From NCBI RefSeq assembly GCF_000178835.2, contig NC_015275.1, forward strand, positions 1,757,001 through 1,821,000: a stretch of DNA of 64,000 nucleotides, read 5' to 3'. This document shows positions 52,551-61,464 of the stretch, piece after piece. This DNA is from Cellulosilyticum lentocellum DSM 5427. Lineage in GTDB: Bacteria > Bacillota > Clostridia > Lachnospirales > Cellulosilyticaceae. Numbering within the stretch: position 1 is the stretch's first letter; each line of letters opens with the position of its first letter. The position numbers and the translations under genes were made by a program. The notes under the pieces were generated by a model. It saw nothing but the letters and a program-made list of their open reading frames with translations, had not been told where the DNA came from and searched no databases.

Positions 52551-54686
52551 ATGAACATTGTACAGATTTTGCAAGATGAATTGCAAATTAAGAGAACACA
52601 AGTAGAAAATACGATTAAGCTCATTGATGAAGGAAACACAATTCCTTTTATAGCACGATATAGAAAGGAGTTAACAGGGGGACTTAATGATGAGATACTT
52701 CGTCAATTTGGAGAACGCTATACCTACTTGCAAAACCTGTTAGCACGTAAAGAGCAAGTACTTAAAAGTATAGAGGAGCAAGGAAAGCTGACAGTAGAAT
52801 TAAAACAAGCTATCGAAATGGCTACTACAGCTACAGAGGTAGAAGATTTATATTTACCTTATCGTCCGAAGAAACGTACAAGAGCAACAATTGCTAAAGA
52901 AAGAGGATTAGAACCTTTAGCAGAATTGATAAAAATGCAACAAGTATCAGATATTGAGACTATAGCAAAAGATTATATAGATGAAGAAAAAGGCGTAGGT
53001 GATGTGAAGGCGGCCTTAGAAGGTGCAAAAGACATCTTAGCTGAAGAAATATCTGATCGTGCAGACTTAAGAGGATATATTAGAAAAGCAACTTTTAGCA
53101 AAGGTCTTATAGTGACTAAAGCTAAAGATGAAAAAGAACAAACTGTTTATGATATGTACTATGACTATAATGAAAAGTTAAGTAATATGCCAGGACATCG
53201 TATCTTAGCTATTAATCGAGGAGAAAAAGAAAAGGTACTGACCGTTAAAATAGAAGCACCAGTAGAAGAAATCATGACTTATTTAGAACGTCAAGTCATT
53301 ATAAAGGAAAGTACAACGCATCTATTATTAGAAGAAATGCTTCAAGATAGTTATAAGAGACTCATTGCACCAGCAATTGAACGTGATATTAGAAATGAGC
53401 TAACAGCAAAAGCAGAAGATGGTGCATTAGAGGTATTTAAGAAAAATCTTTATCAACTTTTAATGCAAGCCCCTATTAAGGGACATCAAGTAATGGGGAT
53501 AGACCCAGCTTTTAGAACAGGATGTAAAATAGCTGTTGTAGATGAGACGGGAAAGAAACTAGATAAGACAGTTGTATTTCCTACAGCACCTCAAAATAAA
53601 ACAGAAGAAGCTAAGGTGGTATTAAAGGATTTAATTAAAAAATATAAGGTTGATCTTTTATCTATTGGTAATGGTACTGCTTCTAGAGAAACAGAAAAGT
53701 TCGTAGCTGATATGTTACAAGAAATAAATGAAACGATTCATTATGTTATTGTTAATGAAGCAGGCGCATCTGTTTATTCTGCATCAGTTTTAGCAACTGA
53801 GGAGTTTCCTAATGATGATGTAGGCGTAAGAAGTGCAGTATCTATTGCTAGAAGACTTCAAGACCCATTAGCTGAACTCGTTAAGATTGATCCTAAAGCA
53901 ATAGGTGTGGGTCAATACCAACATGATATGAATCAAAAACGTCTAGAGGAGTCCTTAGGTGGCGTAGTAGAAAGTGCAGTAAATGAAGTAGGTGTGGATA
54001 TTAATACAGCTTCAGCTTCCTTATTGCAATATGTAGCAGGCATTAAGAAAACTGTTTCACAGAATATTATTGCTTATAGAGAAGAAGTAGGAGCTTTTAA
54101 AAGCCGTAGTGAGATTAAGAAAGTAAAAGGGCTAGGTCCTAAAGTGTTTGAACAATGTGCAGGTTTCCTTCGTATTACTAATGGAAAAAACTTTTTAGAT
54201 GCTACAGGAGTTCATCCAGAATCTTATGCAGTGGCAGAGGAATTACTTAAAGTAGTTGGATATGGAAAAGATGAATTAAAAGCCAGAAATTTTAAAAATC
54301 TACATGAGAAAGTTGGTAATATTGAAATTTTAGCAGAGCAATTAGGTACAGGTGTACCTACGCTACAAGATATTATTAAAGAATTAGAAAAGCCTGGACG
54401 TGATCCTCGCGAAGATATGCCAAAACCTATTCTTCATAGTGAAATCTTAGAAATCAAGGATTTAAAGGAAGGTATGAAGTTAAAAGGAACAGTACGTAAT
54501 ATTGTAGATTTTGGTGCATTTATTGATATTGGTGTGCATCAAGATGGTTTAGTGCATATTTCTCAAATGAGTAATAAATTTATCAAACATCCTTTAGAAG
54601 TGGTTAAAGTAGGAGATATTGTCGAGGTATCTATTTTATCTGTAGACACTATTAAAAATAAAATTGCATTAAGCATGAAATCCTAA
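52551..54686 (+). CDS. tex: Tex-family RNA-binding transcription accessory protein
   Basis: A 711-residue cytoplasmic protein with the Tex layout. A helical N-domain is followed by a YqgF/RNase H-like domain around IDPAFRTGCKIAVVDETG (about 322-440) and helix-hairpin-helix motifs (EIKKVKGLGPKVFEQCAGFL). A C-terminal S1 RNA-binding domain follows (about 643-711; GMKLKGTVRNIVDFGAFIDI). The length is typical. AAGGAG precedes the ATG. It lies 68 bases after the kinase pair and directly before the FMN riboswitch. Confidence 0.94.
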   Translation: MNIVQILQDELQIKRTQVENTIKLIDEGNTIPFIARYRKELTGGLNDEILRQFGERYTYLQNLLARKEQVLKSIEEQGKLTVELKQAIEMATTATEVEDLYLPYRPKKRTRATIAKERGLEPLAELIKMQQVSDIETIAKDYIDEEKGVGDVKAALEGAKDILAEEISDRADLRGYIRKATFSKGLIVTKAKDEKEQTVYDMYYDYNEKLSNMPGHRILAINRGEKEKVLTVKIEAPVEEIMTYLERQVIIKESTTHLLLEEMLQDSYKRLIAPAIERDIRNELTAKAEDGALEVFKKNLYQLLMQAPIKGHQVMGIDPAFRTGCKIAVVDETGKKLDKTVVFPTAPQNKTEEAKVVLKDLIKKYKVDLLSIGNGTASRETEKFVADMLQEINETIHYVIVNEAGASVYSASVLATEEFPNDDVGVRSAVSIARRLQDPLAELVKIDPKAIGVGQYQHDMNQKRLEESLGGVVESAVNEVGVDINTASASLLQYVAGIKKTVSQNIIAYREEVGAFKSRSEIKKVKGLGPKVFEQCAGFLRITNGKNFLDATGVHPESYAVAEELLKVVGYGKDELKARNFKNLHEKVGNIEILAEQLGTGVPTLQDIIKELEKPGRDPREDMPKPILHSEILEIKDLKEGMKLKGTVRNIVDFGAFIDIGVHQDGLVHISQMSNKFIKHPLEVVKVGDIVEVSILSVDTIKNKIALSMKS

Positions 54687-54687
54687 C

Positions 54688-54715
54688 TTGTAAAAACAAA
54701 AAAGTATGTTAATAT
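54688..54715 (+). promoter_or_regulatory. Promoter of the FMN riboswitch/ribU transcript
   Basis: TTGTAA (54688-54693), a 16-base spacer and TAATAT (54710-54715), starting just two bases after the tex stop codon. Confidence 0.5.
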
Positions 54716-54741
54716 TTATGCAAGTAAATAAAAGGTAACAC

Positions 54742-54860
54742 AATTCTTCGGGGCAGGGTGAAATTCCCTACCGGCGGTGATAGTCCGCGACTGCATCTTA
54801 TGGTGCACTGACTTGGTGAAATTCCAAGACCGACAGTAAAGTCTGGATGGTAGAAGAGTT
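54742..54860 (+). ncRNA. FMN riboswitch (RFN element)
   Basis: The RFN core is present in order: CGGGGCAGGGTGAAATTCCC, TACCGGCGGTGATAGTCCGC, CTGACTTGGTGAAATTCC, AAGACCGACAGTAAAGTCTG, GATGG. P1 pairs AATTCTTC (54742-54749) with GAAGAGTT (54853-54860). It senses FMN and controls the riboflavin transporter downstream. Confidence 0.96.
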
Positions 54861-54903
54861 ATAAGATCTACCTATTAAAGTGTATTTTAATGGTAAGAAT
54901 TAT

Positions 54904-54936
54904 AGCAACCCAAAAGAAGAATGGGTTGCTTTTTTA
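54904..54936 (+). terminator. FMN-controlled terminator before ribU
   Basis: Stem AGCAACCCA / TGGGTTGCT with a nine-base loop and five or more T lies between the aptamer and the ribU RBS, so control is by premature termination. Confidence 0.85.
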
Positions 54937-54972
54937 TTGCTAAAACTACATAGTATTAGGAGGCATATCAAT

Positions 54973-55599
54973 ATGCAAAATGAAAAGAAACTATTTACCA
55001 CACAAAATATGATGAGGATGGCACTATTATCAGTTATAGCAGTGCTGTTAATGCAATTTGGTGCACTTAAGCTCCCTATGATTTTCCCTAGTTTTTTAGA
55101 ACTAGATTTTAGTGAAGTGCCAGCCATTATTGGGGTATTAACGATTCATCCATTAGCAGGTTTCGTTATTGTTATCTTAAAAAATATTTTGAAAGTAGTC
55201 CTTTTCCAAACTAATACGGCTTATGCAGGAGAATTAGCTAATATGGTTGTGTCTTTAGGCTACATTTTACCTCTTTCATTGATGGTTATGAAAAAAAGGG
55301 ATTTCAAGACCATTACTATAGGTATTTGTGTAGGAATCATTGGCTTGACTTTAGCAGGTGCTATAGTGAATTATTTTATTACAGTTCCTATGTATGCAAA
55401 GTTATTTATGCCAATGGATGCTATTATTGGTATGGGAAATGCTATTTATTCAGGTATAGTAGATAAAGGAACTCTTATTCTTTATTCTTTTATTCCTTTT
55501 AACTTACTAAAAGGTAGTGTTGTATCTGTTGTAAGTATTATTATTGTAAAAGGCTTACAACCTGTTATTAAGCATTTCGGTTATCATATACGCGGATAG
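54973..55599 (+). CDS. ribU: Riboflavin ECF transporter S component
   Basis: A 208-residue membrane protein with about six helices. PMIFPSFLELDFSEVPAII and the helix LAGFVIVILKNILKV, followed by GELANMVVSLGYILPLS, are typical of RibU. The upstream FMN riboswitch supports riboflavin as the substrate. The energising module EcfAA'T is elsewhere. ATG 54973 follows TAGGAGG; the frame is open 31 codons upstream but that stretch runs through the riboswitch terminator and is not coding. An IS element begins 48 bases after the stop. Confidence 0.93.
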   Translation: MQNEKKLFTTQNMMRMALLSVIAVLLMQFGALKLPMIFPSFLELDFSEVPAIIGVLTIHPLAGFVIVILKNILKVVLFQTNTAYAGELANMVVSLGYILPLSLMVMKKRDFKTITIGICVGIIGLTLAGAIVNYFITVPMYAKLFMPMDAIIGMGNAIYSGIVDKGTLILYSFIPFNLLKGSVVSVVSIIIVKGLQPVIKHFGYHIRG

Positions 55600-55677
55600 T
55601 CATTGAGTTAAAGAATACAGACATGAAAAGAAGCTACACGAAGAGATTGATGTGACCCCAAAAAGTTAGACTTTTAT

Positions 55678-55710
55678 TGCGTAACAGATTTTTGATAAGT
55701 CTGTTACGCA
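55678..55710. terminator. Hairpin at the distal end of the IS element
   Basis: Stem TGCGTAACAG / CTGTTACGCA followed by TTTTT on +, just beyond the orfB stop. It may stop outward or inward transcription through the IS. Confidence 0.7.
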
Positions 55711-55713
55711 TTT

Positions 55714-56532
55714 TTATGCTGCTAAGAGGCTAATTCTGTATTGCACAGGACTGAGCCAGTCTAGTTTTTGCTTTATTCTTTTTTCATTGTAATACTTTAT
55801 ATATCGTTCTATTGCTGATTTTAATTCCTCATAACTATAATACACAACACCATAATAGATTTCTTGTTTCAGCAAACCAAAAAAATTCTCCATTACTGAA
55901 TTATCATGACAGTTTCCTTTTCTTGACATGCTTTGAAATATTTTTTCTTCTTTCAGTCTGTTTGAATAGGCTTTCATTTGATAAGCCCACCCTTGATCTG
56001 AATGAAAAGTTCTACGATATGGACAATCAGAAGTAATCTCTATTGCTTTTTCTAAAGCCTTCATAACATTCTGAGCCGATGGTTGTCTACCCATTTCAAA
56101 GCTCATTATTTCACCACTACACATATCCATAAAGGGATCTAAATAAAGCTTATGCGTAGTCATATGACCCTTATTATCAATCTCATAATATTTAAATTCT
56201 GTTGTGTCAGTTGTTATCTTCTGATGAGGTATATTCATGTTAAAACGTCTTCTAATTCTATTTGGTGCGACAGTTCCAACTTTACCTTTGTAGGAACTGT
56301 ATTTTCGACTTTTTCTAGTAAATGATGTAACCTGAAGGTTGAACTTCTGCATAATTCTTTGAACCTTCTTCTTATTTACTATATATCCTTGATTCCGAAG
56401 TTCTCCACACATTCTTCTATATCCATAGTTCTTATTATTTTTATGTATTTCTAAAATCTTATCCTCAATTTCTTTGTTTGGATTTTCTTTATTAAAACGC
56501 TTTTGCCAATACATATATGTAGCCTTAGGCAT
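55714..56532 (-). CDS. IS3-family transposase OrfB (DDE catalytic subunit)
   Basis: 272 residues from the first ATG. Integrase-core acidic residues are visible: Asp in TTDTTEF, Asp in FHSDQGWAY and Glu in VMENFFGLLKQE. The N-terminal HTH_21 region (NYGYRRMCGELRNQGY) is also typical. The open frame continues upstream of this ATG for at least ~25 codons with sequence expected of OrfB (ARVINSLRRQFKLKDLL), in the -1 frame relative to OrfA. Translation therefore probably begins by frameshift or at an earlier codon. Confidence 0.9.
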   Translation of the reverse strand: MPKATYMYWQKRFNKENPNKEIEDKILEIHKNNKNYGYRRMCGELRNQGYIVNKKKVQRIMQKFNLQVTSFTRKSRKYSSYKGKVGTVAPNRIRRRFNMNIPHQKITTDTTEFKYYEIDNKGHMTTHKLYLDPFMDMCSGEIMSFEMGRQPSAQNVMKALEKAIEITSDCPYRRTFHSDQGWAYQMKAYSNRLKEEKIFQSMSRKGNCHDNSVMENFFGLLKQEIYYGVVYYSYEELKSAIERYIKYYNEKRIKQKLDWLSPVQYRISLLAA

Positions 56533-56555
56533 TTGACTGTACGAGAGAAGGTCTT

Positions 56556-57133
56556 TTAGTTTGAATTGTCTTCGGAGACTGTTGATGACCCTAGCAAGTC
56601 TCTCGTTTTTGCTTCGTCCTCTAAACGCAGTCTCCTCAGTTCTTTTAAAAAGGCATTCTCTATTCTAAGTTTAAGTAATTCATCTTCTAATTCTCGTACA
56701 TGTTCCATGCTCGTATCTACTGTAAAATCTTTTGTAAGTTGCGTGACATCTTTTGAGTTAGTCTTTTCCAATGTTTTTCTCCGACCTTTCTTATGAGGTC
56801 TTAGAGCATCAAGACCTGCCACTTGGAATCTATTTACCCAGTTACAAATCAATGCTGGGTTATTAATTCCTTCTTGAATAGCTAATTCTTGATACGAAAC
56901 CTCACTTGTTAAATATAATTCTACAACATGAAGTTTATAATCAAAAGAGTAATATTCTTTTTTCTTGAACGCATTAATCCTGCATCTCCGAATTCCTTGT
57001 ATGCATTAATCCATTTGCGTAATTGTGAAGTAGAGCCTAATCCATACTTTGTTGAAAGATAAGGTGTTCCACCTTCACCGTTTAGGTATTCTAAAACCAC
57101 TTTCTTTTTAAACTCAAAACTATGTTTTGTCAT
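56556..57133 (-). CDS. IS3-family OrfA, split into two frames at an A AAA AAG site
   Basis: The first frame (57133 to 56921, 70 residues) encodes the leading helix-turn-helix (KKKVVLEYLNGEGG, STSQLRKWINAYKEFG). After MRSRKK the homologous protein continues in the -1 frame (KEYYSFDYKLHVVELYL, EVSYQELAIQEG, ICNWVNRFQVAG) to a leucine-zipper-like end at 56556. The switch coincides with A AAA AAG at 56963-56957, in the phase of a -1 slippery heptamer. It could be programmed frameshifting or a one-base loss from an A7 run. The DNA-binding protein is functional only if slippage occurs. Confidence 0.7.
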
Positions 57134-57326
57134 AAAAATACCGACCTCCCAATCGTTAGATTTTTGGTCTAACTTTTGGGGGTCGGTACAGATTTAATCT
57201 TCTGGTATGGCTTCTTTTTATATTTCTCTTATCATTTATTAGTTAATATTTCTTGCTGGGTGTTGAAAGTTTAAGTAAGCCGTATTAAAATGATGAAGTG
57301 TGACACGTTGAGAGAGGAAAAAAATC

Positions 57327-57746
57327 ATGACAGTTTATGAAAGTAATAGTGAAAAACAAACCTTTGATATTGGTTATGAATTAGCAGCAGCAAGTAAAAA
57401 GGGAGCAATTTATTGTTTAATAGGAGATTTGGGTGTAGGTAAAACTGTTTTTTCAAAAGGCTTCGCAGAAGGATTAGGTATTACAGAACCCATTACAAGC
57501 CCTACTTTTACTATTGTACAAGTTTATGATGGAGAAAAACCACTCTATCATTTTGATATGTACCGTATAGAAGATCCAGATGAACTTGAAATGATAGGAT
57601 ATGAGGATTACTTCTATGGACAAGGAGTATGTTTAGTGGAATGGGCTAATAATGTATCTGATGTCATTCCTAAAGAAGCTATTTGGATTGATATAGAGAA
57701 AGACTTAGAAAAAGGTTTTGATTATAGAAAAATAACAATAAGGTAG
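57327..57746 (+). CDS. tsaE: tRNA threonylcarbamoyladenosine biosynthesis ATPase TsaE
   Basis: A 139-residue P-loop protein: GDLGVGKT at residues 33-40, then SPTFTIVQVY and the YHFDMYR box. TsaE works with TsaB and TsaD to make t6A37 on tRNAs reading ANN codons. It is first of tsaE-tsaB-rimI, seven bases before tsaB. GAGAGAGG precedes the ATG. The nearest upstream DNA is the IS element, 136 bases away. Confidence 0.94.
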   Translation: MTVYESNSEKQTFDIGYELAAASKKGAIYCLIGDLGVGKTVFSKGFAEGLGITEPITSPTFTIVQVYDGEKPLYHFDMYRIEDPDELEMIGYEDYFYGQGVCLVEWANNVSDVIPKEAIWIDIEKDLEKGFDYRKITIR

Positions 57747-57753
57747 GTGGCGT

Positions 57754-58464
57754 ATGAATTTGTTAGCAATAGATGCATCAGGCATAGCAGGAAGTGTTGC
57801 TTATATTAAAGAAGATCGTTTAGTAGGGGAGTACTATATTTGTGATAAATTGACTCATTCACAAACAATCATGCCTATGCTAGAGCATATGAGAACATTA
57901 CTTGAGATAGATTTAGAGACTTTAGATGCTGTTGCTGTAACAAGTGGCCCAGGATCATTTACCGGATTGAGAATAGGCGTGACAACTGCAAAAGCACTAG
58001 CGTTGGCTTTGGATTTACCTATTATAGGAATACCAACCCTAGATGTTATAGCACATAATATGACACATACCCAGCATCTTATCTGTCCTATTATGGATGC
58101 TAGACGAAATCAAGTTTATACAGCCTTGTATAAGTGGGAAGCAGAGGAACTTATAAAACTTACTGAGTATAAGGCTTGTGATATGGATGAACATTTAGAA
58201 GAACTGAAGCAAAAAATGGACAAAATCATTTTCTTGGGTGATGGTGTTGATACTTATGCTCAGAAAATCAAAGAAGTTCTAGGTGAAAGAGCACTTTTTG
58301 CACCTACATTTTTAAATCTACAACATGCAAGTACTCTAGCAGAAGTAGCTGGGACGTATTTTAAAAAGGGTGAAGTAGTAGATGCTTCAGAATTTGTTCC
58401 TATGTACTTACGTAAATCTCAAGCCGAAAGAGAGAAAGAAGAACGTGAAAAACGTAAATGTTAG
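57754..58464 (+). CDS. tsaB: tRNA threonylcarbamoyladenosine biosynthesis protein TsaB
   Basis: A 236-residue ASKHA-fold protein: LLAIDASGIAGSVAY at the N-terminus, then TSGPGSFTGLRIG, the hallmark of TsaB/YeaZ, and MDARRNQVYTALY. It is the inactive partner that supports TsaD. Its end overlaps rimI by about 20 bases. The C-terminal Glu/Arg-rich run is ordinary for the family. Confidence 0.94.
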   Translation: MNLLAIDASGIAGSVAYIKEDRLVGEYYICDKLTHSQTIMPMLEHMRTLLEIDLETLDAVAVTSGPGSFTGLRIGVTTAKALALALDLPIIGIPTLDVIAHNMTHTQHLICPIMDARRNQVYTALYKWEAEELIKLTEYKACDMDEHLEELKQKMDKIIFLGDGVDTYAQKIKEVLGERALFAPTFLNLQHASTLAEVAGTYFKKGEVVDASEFVPMYLRKSQAEREKEEREKRKC

Positions 58465-58888
58465 AAAGATGACTATAGAGGATGTTAAAGCTATTTACGA
58501 TTTATCAAAGGCGTGTTTTAGTATACCTTGGTCATTCGAAGCACTGACAAAAGAATTAAGTAATCCTTTAGCTGAATATCAGGTAGCAGAAATAGATGGG
58601 CAGATTATAGGTTATGGTGGTCTATGGTGTGTTATGGATGAAGGCGAAATAACTAATATTGCAGTAGATGGTGATTATCGAAGGCAAGGTATAGGGGAAG
58701 CTATTTTAGAAGCATTATTGCAAATAGCTAAGCAAAAAAGGCTGACAATAGTACATCTAGAAGCAAGGGTCAGTAATGTGGCTGCTAAAGGATTATATGA
58801 AAAGTTTGGATTTCATCAAATCGCTATAAGAAAAAATTATTATCAGCAACCTATTGAAGATGCCATTATTATGCAATATAAATTTTAA
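58445..58888 (+). CDS. rimI: Ribosomal-protein-alanine N-acetyltransferase-like GNAT enzyme
   Basis: A 147-residue GNAT. The acetyl-CoA motif is RRQGIGEAILEAL, followed by LEARVSNVAAKGLYEKFGF. RimI acetylates the N-terminal Ala of ribosomal protein S18, and in Firmicutes it commonly sits with tsaE/tsaB. The GTG at 58445 gives a start equivalent to relatives (VNVRKMTIEDV); the open frame extends further into tsaB but without homology. Confidence 0.88.
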   Translation: MKNVNVRKMTIEDVKAIYDLSKACFSIPWSFEALTKELSNPLAEYQVAEIDGQIIGYGGLWCVMDEGEITNIAVDGDYRRQGIGEAILEALLQIAKQKRLTIVHLEARVSNVAAKGLYEKFGFHQIAIRKNYYQQPIEDAIIMQYKF

Positions 58889-58942
58889 AGGGAAATATCA
58901 TTTCTTACATTAAACATCAAGGAATGATACTTCCCTTTTTAT
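58887..58942 (+). terminator. Terminator of tsaE-tsaB-rimI
   Basis: Arms AAAGGGAAATATCATTTC and GGAATGATACTTCCCTTT around a 16-base loop, with a T5 tail; the stem overlaps the rimI stop codon. Confidence 0.8.
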
Positions 58943-59016
58943 TTGTCTTTATTGTATTACAGATAGATTACAGTTTCACAACAGACAAGCATAAAAATTA
59001 AAAAGTTAATGATTTA

Positions 59017-59025
59017 TGCTATAAT
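59017..59025 (+). promoter_or_regulatory. Extended -10 promoter of the large secreted protein gene
   Basis: TGCTATAAT (TGnTATAAT) lies 76 bases before the start codon; only a weak A/T-rich -35 is present. Confidence 0.5.
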
Positions 59026-59101
59026 GAATAAAGTCCAAAATAATATGCGAAAGAAAACAAGAAGGTTACAAGATAAAAACTAGAAAATAAAGGAGTTTGC
59101 T

Positions 59102-61312
59102 ATGAAAAGAAAGTTAAATTGTTTAATAGTTGCAGTAAGCTTATTGTTAAGTAACAATGTAGTATGGGGAGCAGAAACGACTATAACAGTTCCACAAACG
59201 GTTACTGCAACTGAAAATACTAATGAAGAAAATCAGTTAGAAGTATTAACAGAACAGGAAATAACACCAGAACAAGAAGCTAGTCCACAGCCTACTGAAG
59301 AACCTAGCTTACCAAGTGAAGAACCAGAACAACCAAGTTACATTAAAGGTGATCAGATTATACTTACTTTAGATAAGAATACTGCTACTGTAAATGGCAA
59401 TCCATATACTTTAAACACCGCACCTATTGCTATAGAAGGAAGGACTTATTTGCCGCTTAGATTTATTGTAGATCAAGTACTACAAGCAGAGCTTAAATGG
59501 GAGCCGGAAAAGGGAACCATTACAGTAACCAAAGAAGGCAAAGAAATTGTGGTGACGATTGGTCAAACTACTGCTCTGGTAGATGGGGTAGCTGTTAATC
59601 TAGATGCACCACCTATCGTAAAAAATGGTTCAACTTTATTGCCACTTAGATTTATGAGTGATCATTTTAATATAAGTATTACCTATGATAAAGCCACTAA
59701 AATGATTACATTAACTGGACCAGACAAAGGGCCTAATACAAAACCTATAGCAGGCTTTACCTTTTCAAAGCCTAGCTATGTAGCAGGCCAAGTTGTAAGT
59801 GCTACAAGTACTAGTTATGATCCCGATGGGCATAAATTAGTAGATAAATTATGGAGTGTAGTAGGAGAAAAAACACTAACCAATAAAGAATTAAGTAATA
59901 TGTTTAAGACACCTAGAGCTGGTGTTTATACTATAGGCCTTCAAGTGCAAGATCAATATGGGCTTTGGAGTGATTGGACTTATCAAGAAATTACTATTTT
60001 ACCTAATGAAGCCCCAGTTATTACCTATTTAGGTACAGAAAAAAAAGAGTATGCACAAGGTGAAGATATTAGGTATCAGTTCTTTTATAACAATGAGGAT
60101 TGGGAAGCTATTACAAATCAAAAATGGACTTATCGTAAAGAAGGTGAACCTGTATCAAAAGCTATTTTAGGTAAGCCAGATGCTTTGTTTACAGAAGGAA
60201 CTTACATTATTAGTCTCCAATTAGATGATGCTTATGGTAATAGAAGTGAATTAGTAGAAACAAGTGTACATATTACAGATGAAGTAGTTAAGAAGGAATT
60301 AGCTTTTCGTTTTACAGAGGGACATGTAGGAGATATTATTGATAATTACCAAGGATTTAATTATCGTGATTATAAAGATATAGAGGTGTTAAATAAAACA
60401 ACCGTACCCGGTACCATGTTAATGAGTGACTCGCCTGAGGTCGTATCTAGAGAAGGTATTCTTTATAGAGATAGCATAAAAGGGGCAGGTAGAATATTAT
60501 TACATCATATTAATAATTTTAGTGAAATGAGTACTATGGGTGGTAATAAACGCCTTGTTATAGTGGCTGAAAATAAAACAGCTGTACCTGTTACAGTTAA
60601 TTTAAGTAATAAAACGATTAGAGGACCTGTAAATGATATTTTATATTTAGGTCAAAAGATGTTAAATGATTATTTGACAGGAAGTGGTACAGAAACAATA
60701 ACATTAGCTCCAGGCGAAAAGCAATATATTTATGATTCAGGTACAAAATGGATTAAAGGAAGTTGTATATCTGGGCTAATGGATGTTAACACAACAGGAG
60801 ATGTTACTTTTACTATTGCTTCAGTATCAGCATGGAGTACTCTTAGTAGTATGGATGGAATGGAACTTTTTTTGAAGGAAGTACATCCTAGAGGAACCTT
60901 TGACACAACTGGGATTAACTATTCGATAGTATTAGACGGAAGTATACCAGAAAAGCTGCTCATTGGGACAGGAGAAGAAGAATGGGTAAAAGGTTATGAT
61001 GCTCTATCTAATGAACCTGCTCAAAACAAGGGAAATTTTGGGGTGTCTTATTATATTACTATTACGGCTAAAGAAGATACAGGTATTATCCTTAATCCGA
61101 GAGCAGATATGTTTAGAGGCGCTATAGAGTGGCAGAATATGGGTGTCTATAATATACCAACGGTAGGTAATATCTATAGTAATACAGCAAAAGCAGTTTC
61201 GTTAGGAACAATTAAGGCAGGAGAAACTAAAACGATTGAGTATATGTTACCAAATGGTTCTTCCGCACCAGTACTTTTAGGATTTATACCAGCAAGTTAC
61301 TGGGATAACTAG
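59102..61312 (+). CDS. Large secreted protein with CuAO-N-like and PKD-like domains
   Basis: A 736-residue exported protein. The signal peptide (1-23, ending VVWGAE) is followed by a Thr/Glu/Pro-rich spacer to about 78. Copper-amine-oxidase-N-like repeats lie at about 80-205 (GRTYLPLRFIVDQVL, STLLPLRFMSDHF). Next come two Ig/PKD-like modules (about 210-300 and 300-390; KPIAGFTFSKPSY, TSYDPDGHKL). The remaining ~340 residues form a beta-rich domain I do not recognise. A surface or wall-bound role is likely. Nothing catalytic is apparent. It is monocistronic with AAAGGAG. Confidence 0.78.
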   Translation: MKRKLNCLIVAVSLLLSNNVVWGAETTITVPQTVTATENTNEENQLEVLTEQEITPEQEASPQPTEEPSLPSEEPEQPSYIKGDQIILTLDKNTATVNGNPYTLNTAPIAIEGRTYLPLRFIVDQVLQAELKWEPEKGTITVTKEGKEIVVTIGQTTALVDGVAVNLDAPPIVKNGSTLLPLRFMSDHFNISITYDKATKMITLTGPDKGPNTKPIAGFTFSKPSYVAGQVVSATSTSYDPDGHKLVDKLWSVVGEKTLTNKELSNMFKTPRAGVYTIGLQVQDQYGLWSDWTYQEITILPNEAPVITYLGTEKKEYAQGEDIRYQFFYNNEDWEAITNQKWTYRKEGEPVSKAILGKPDALFTEGTYIISLQLDDAYGNRSELVETSVHITDEVVKKELAFRFTEGHVGDIIDNYQGFNYRDYKDIEVLNKTTVPGTMLMSDSPEVVSREGILYRDSIKGAGRILLHHINNFSEMSTMGGNKRLVIVAENKTAVPVTVNLSNKTIRGPVNDILYLGQKMLNDYLTGSGTETITLAPGEKQYIYDSGTKWIKGSCISGLMDVNTTGDVTFTIASVSAWSTLSSMDGMELFLKEVHPRGTFDTTGINYSIVLDGSIPEKLLIGTGEEEWVKGYDALSNEPAQNKGNFGVSYYITITAKEDTGIILNPRADMFRGAIEWQNMGVYNIPTVGNIYSNTAKAVSLGTIKAGETKTIEYMLPNGSSAPVLLGFIPASYWDN

Positions 61313-61343
61313 TTAGAGCAAATAAATAAGCAGCTTAGAAAAT

Positions 61344-61367
61344 AGAGGGGATATCCCCTCTGTTTTT
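61344..61367 (+). terminator. Terminator of the large secreted protein gene
   Basis: Compact stem AGAGGGG / CCCCTCT with loop ATAT and a GTTTTT tail. Confidence 0.88.
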
Positions 61368-61464
61368 GGTTAATTGTCAAATTTAAAGAAAAAAAATAAA
61401 ATAATGTAATAATTGCGAAATAATATAGGCCCCAATGAATATAGTAATAGCAGGGGGGGATTAT

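Larger units (their letters stand above)
55648..57190 (-). mobile_element. Complete IS3-family insertion sequence (about 1543 bp)
   Basis: The ends are 24-bp imperfect inverted repeats (55648-55671 and 57167-57190, 19 of 24 matched) beginning TG and ending CA. The flanks carry a 3-bp direct repeat GAT (55645-55647 and 57191-57193), as IS3-family elements produce. It encodes OrfA (in two frames) and the DDE transposase OrfB on the minus strand. It sits in the ribU-tsaE gap, apparently disrupting no gene. An inner hairpin (GTTAGA / TCTAAC) lies next to the right end. Confidence 0.9.

Noticed and set aside
54880-54972. Open frame extending RibU by 31 residues upstream
   Set aside because: It runs through the intrinsic terminator of the FMN riboswitch (54904-54936) and has no RBS; TAGGAGG precedes the ATG at 54973.
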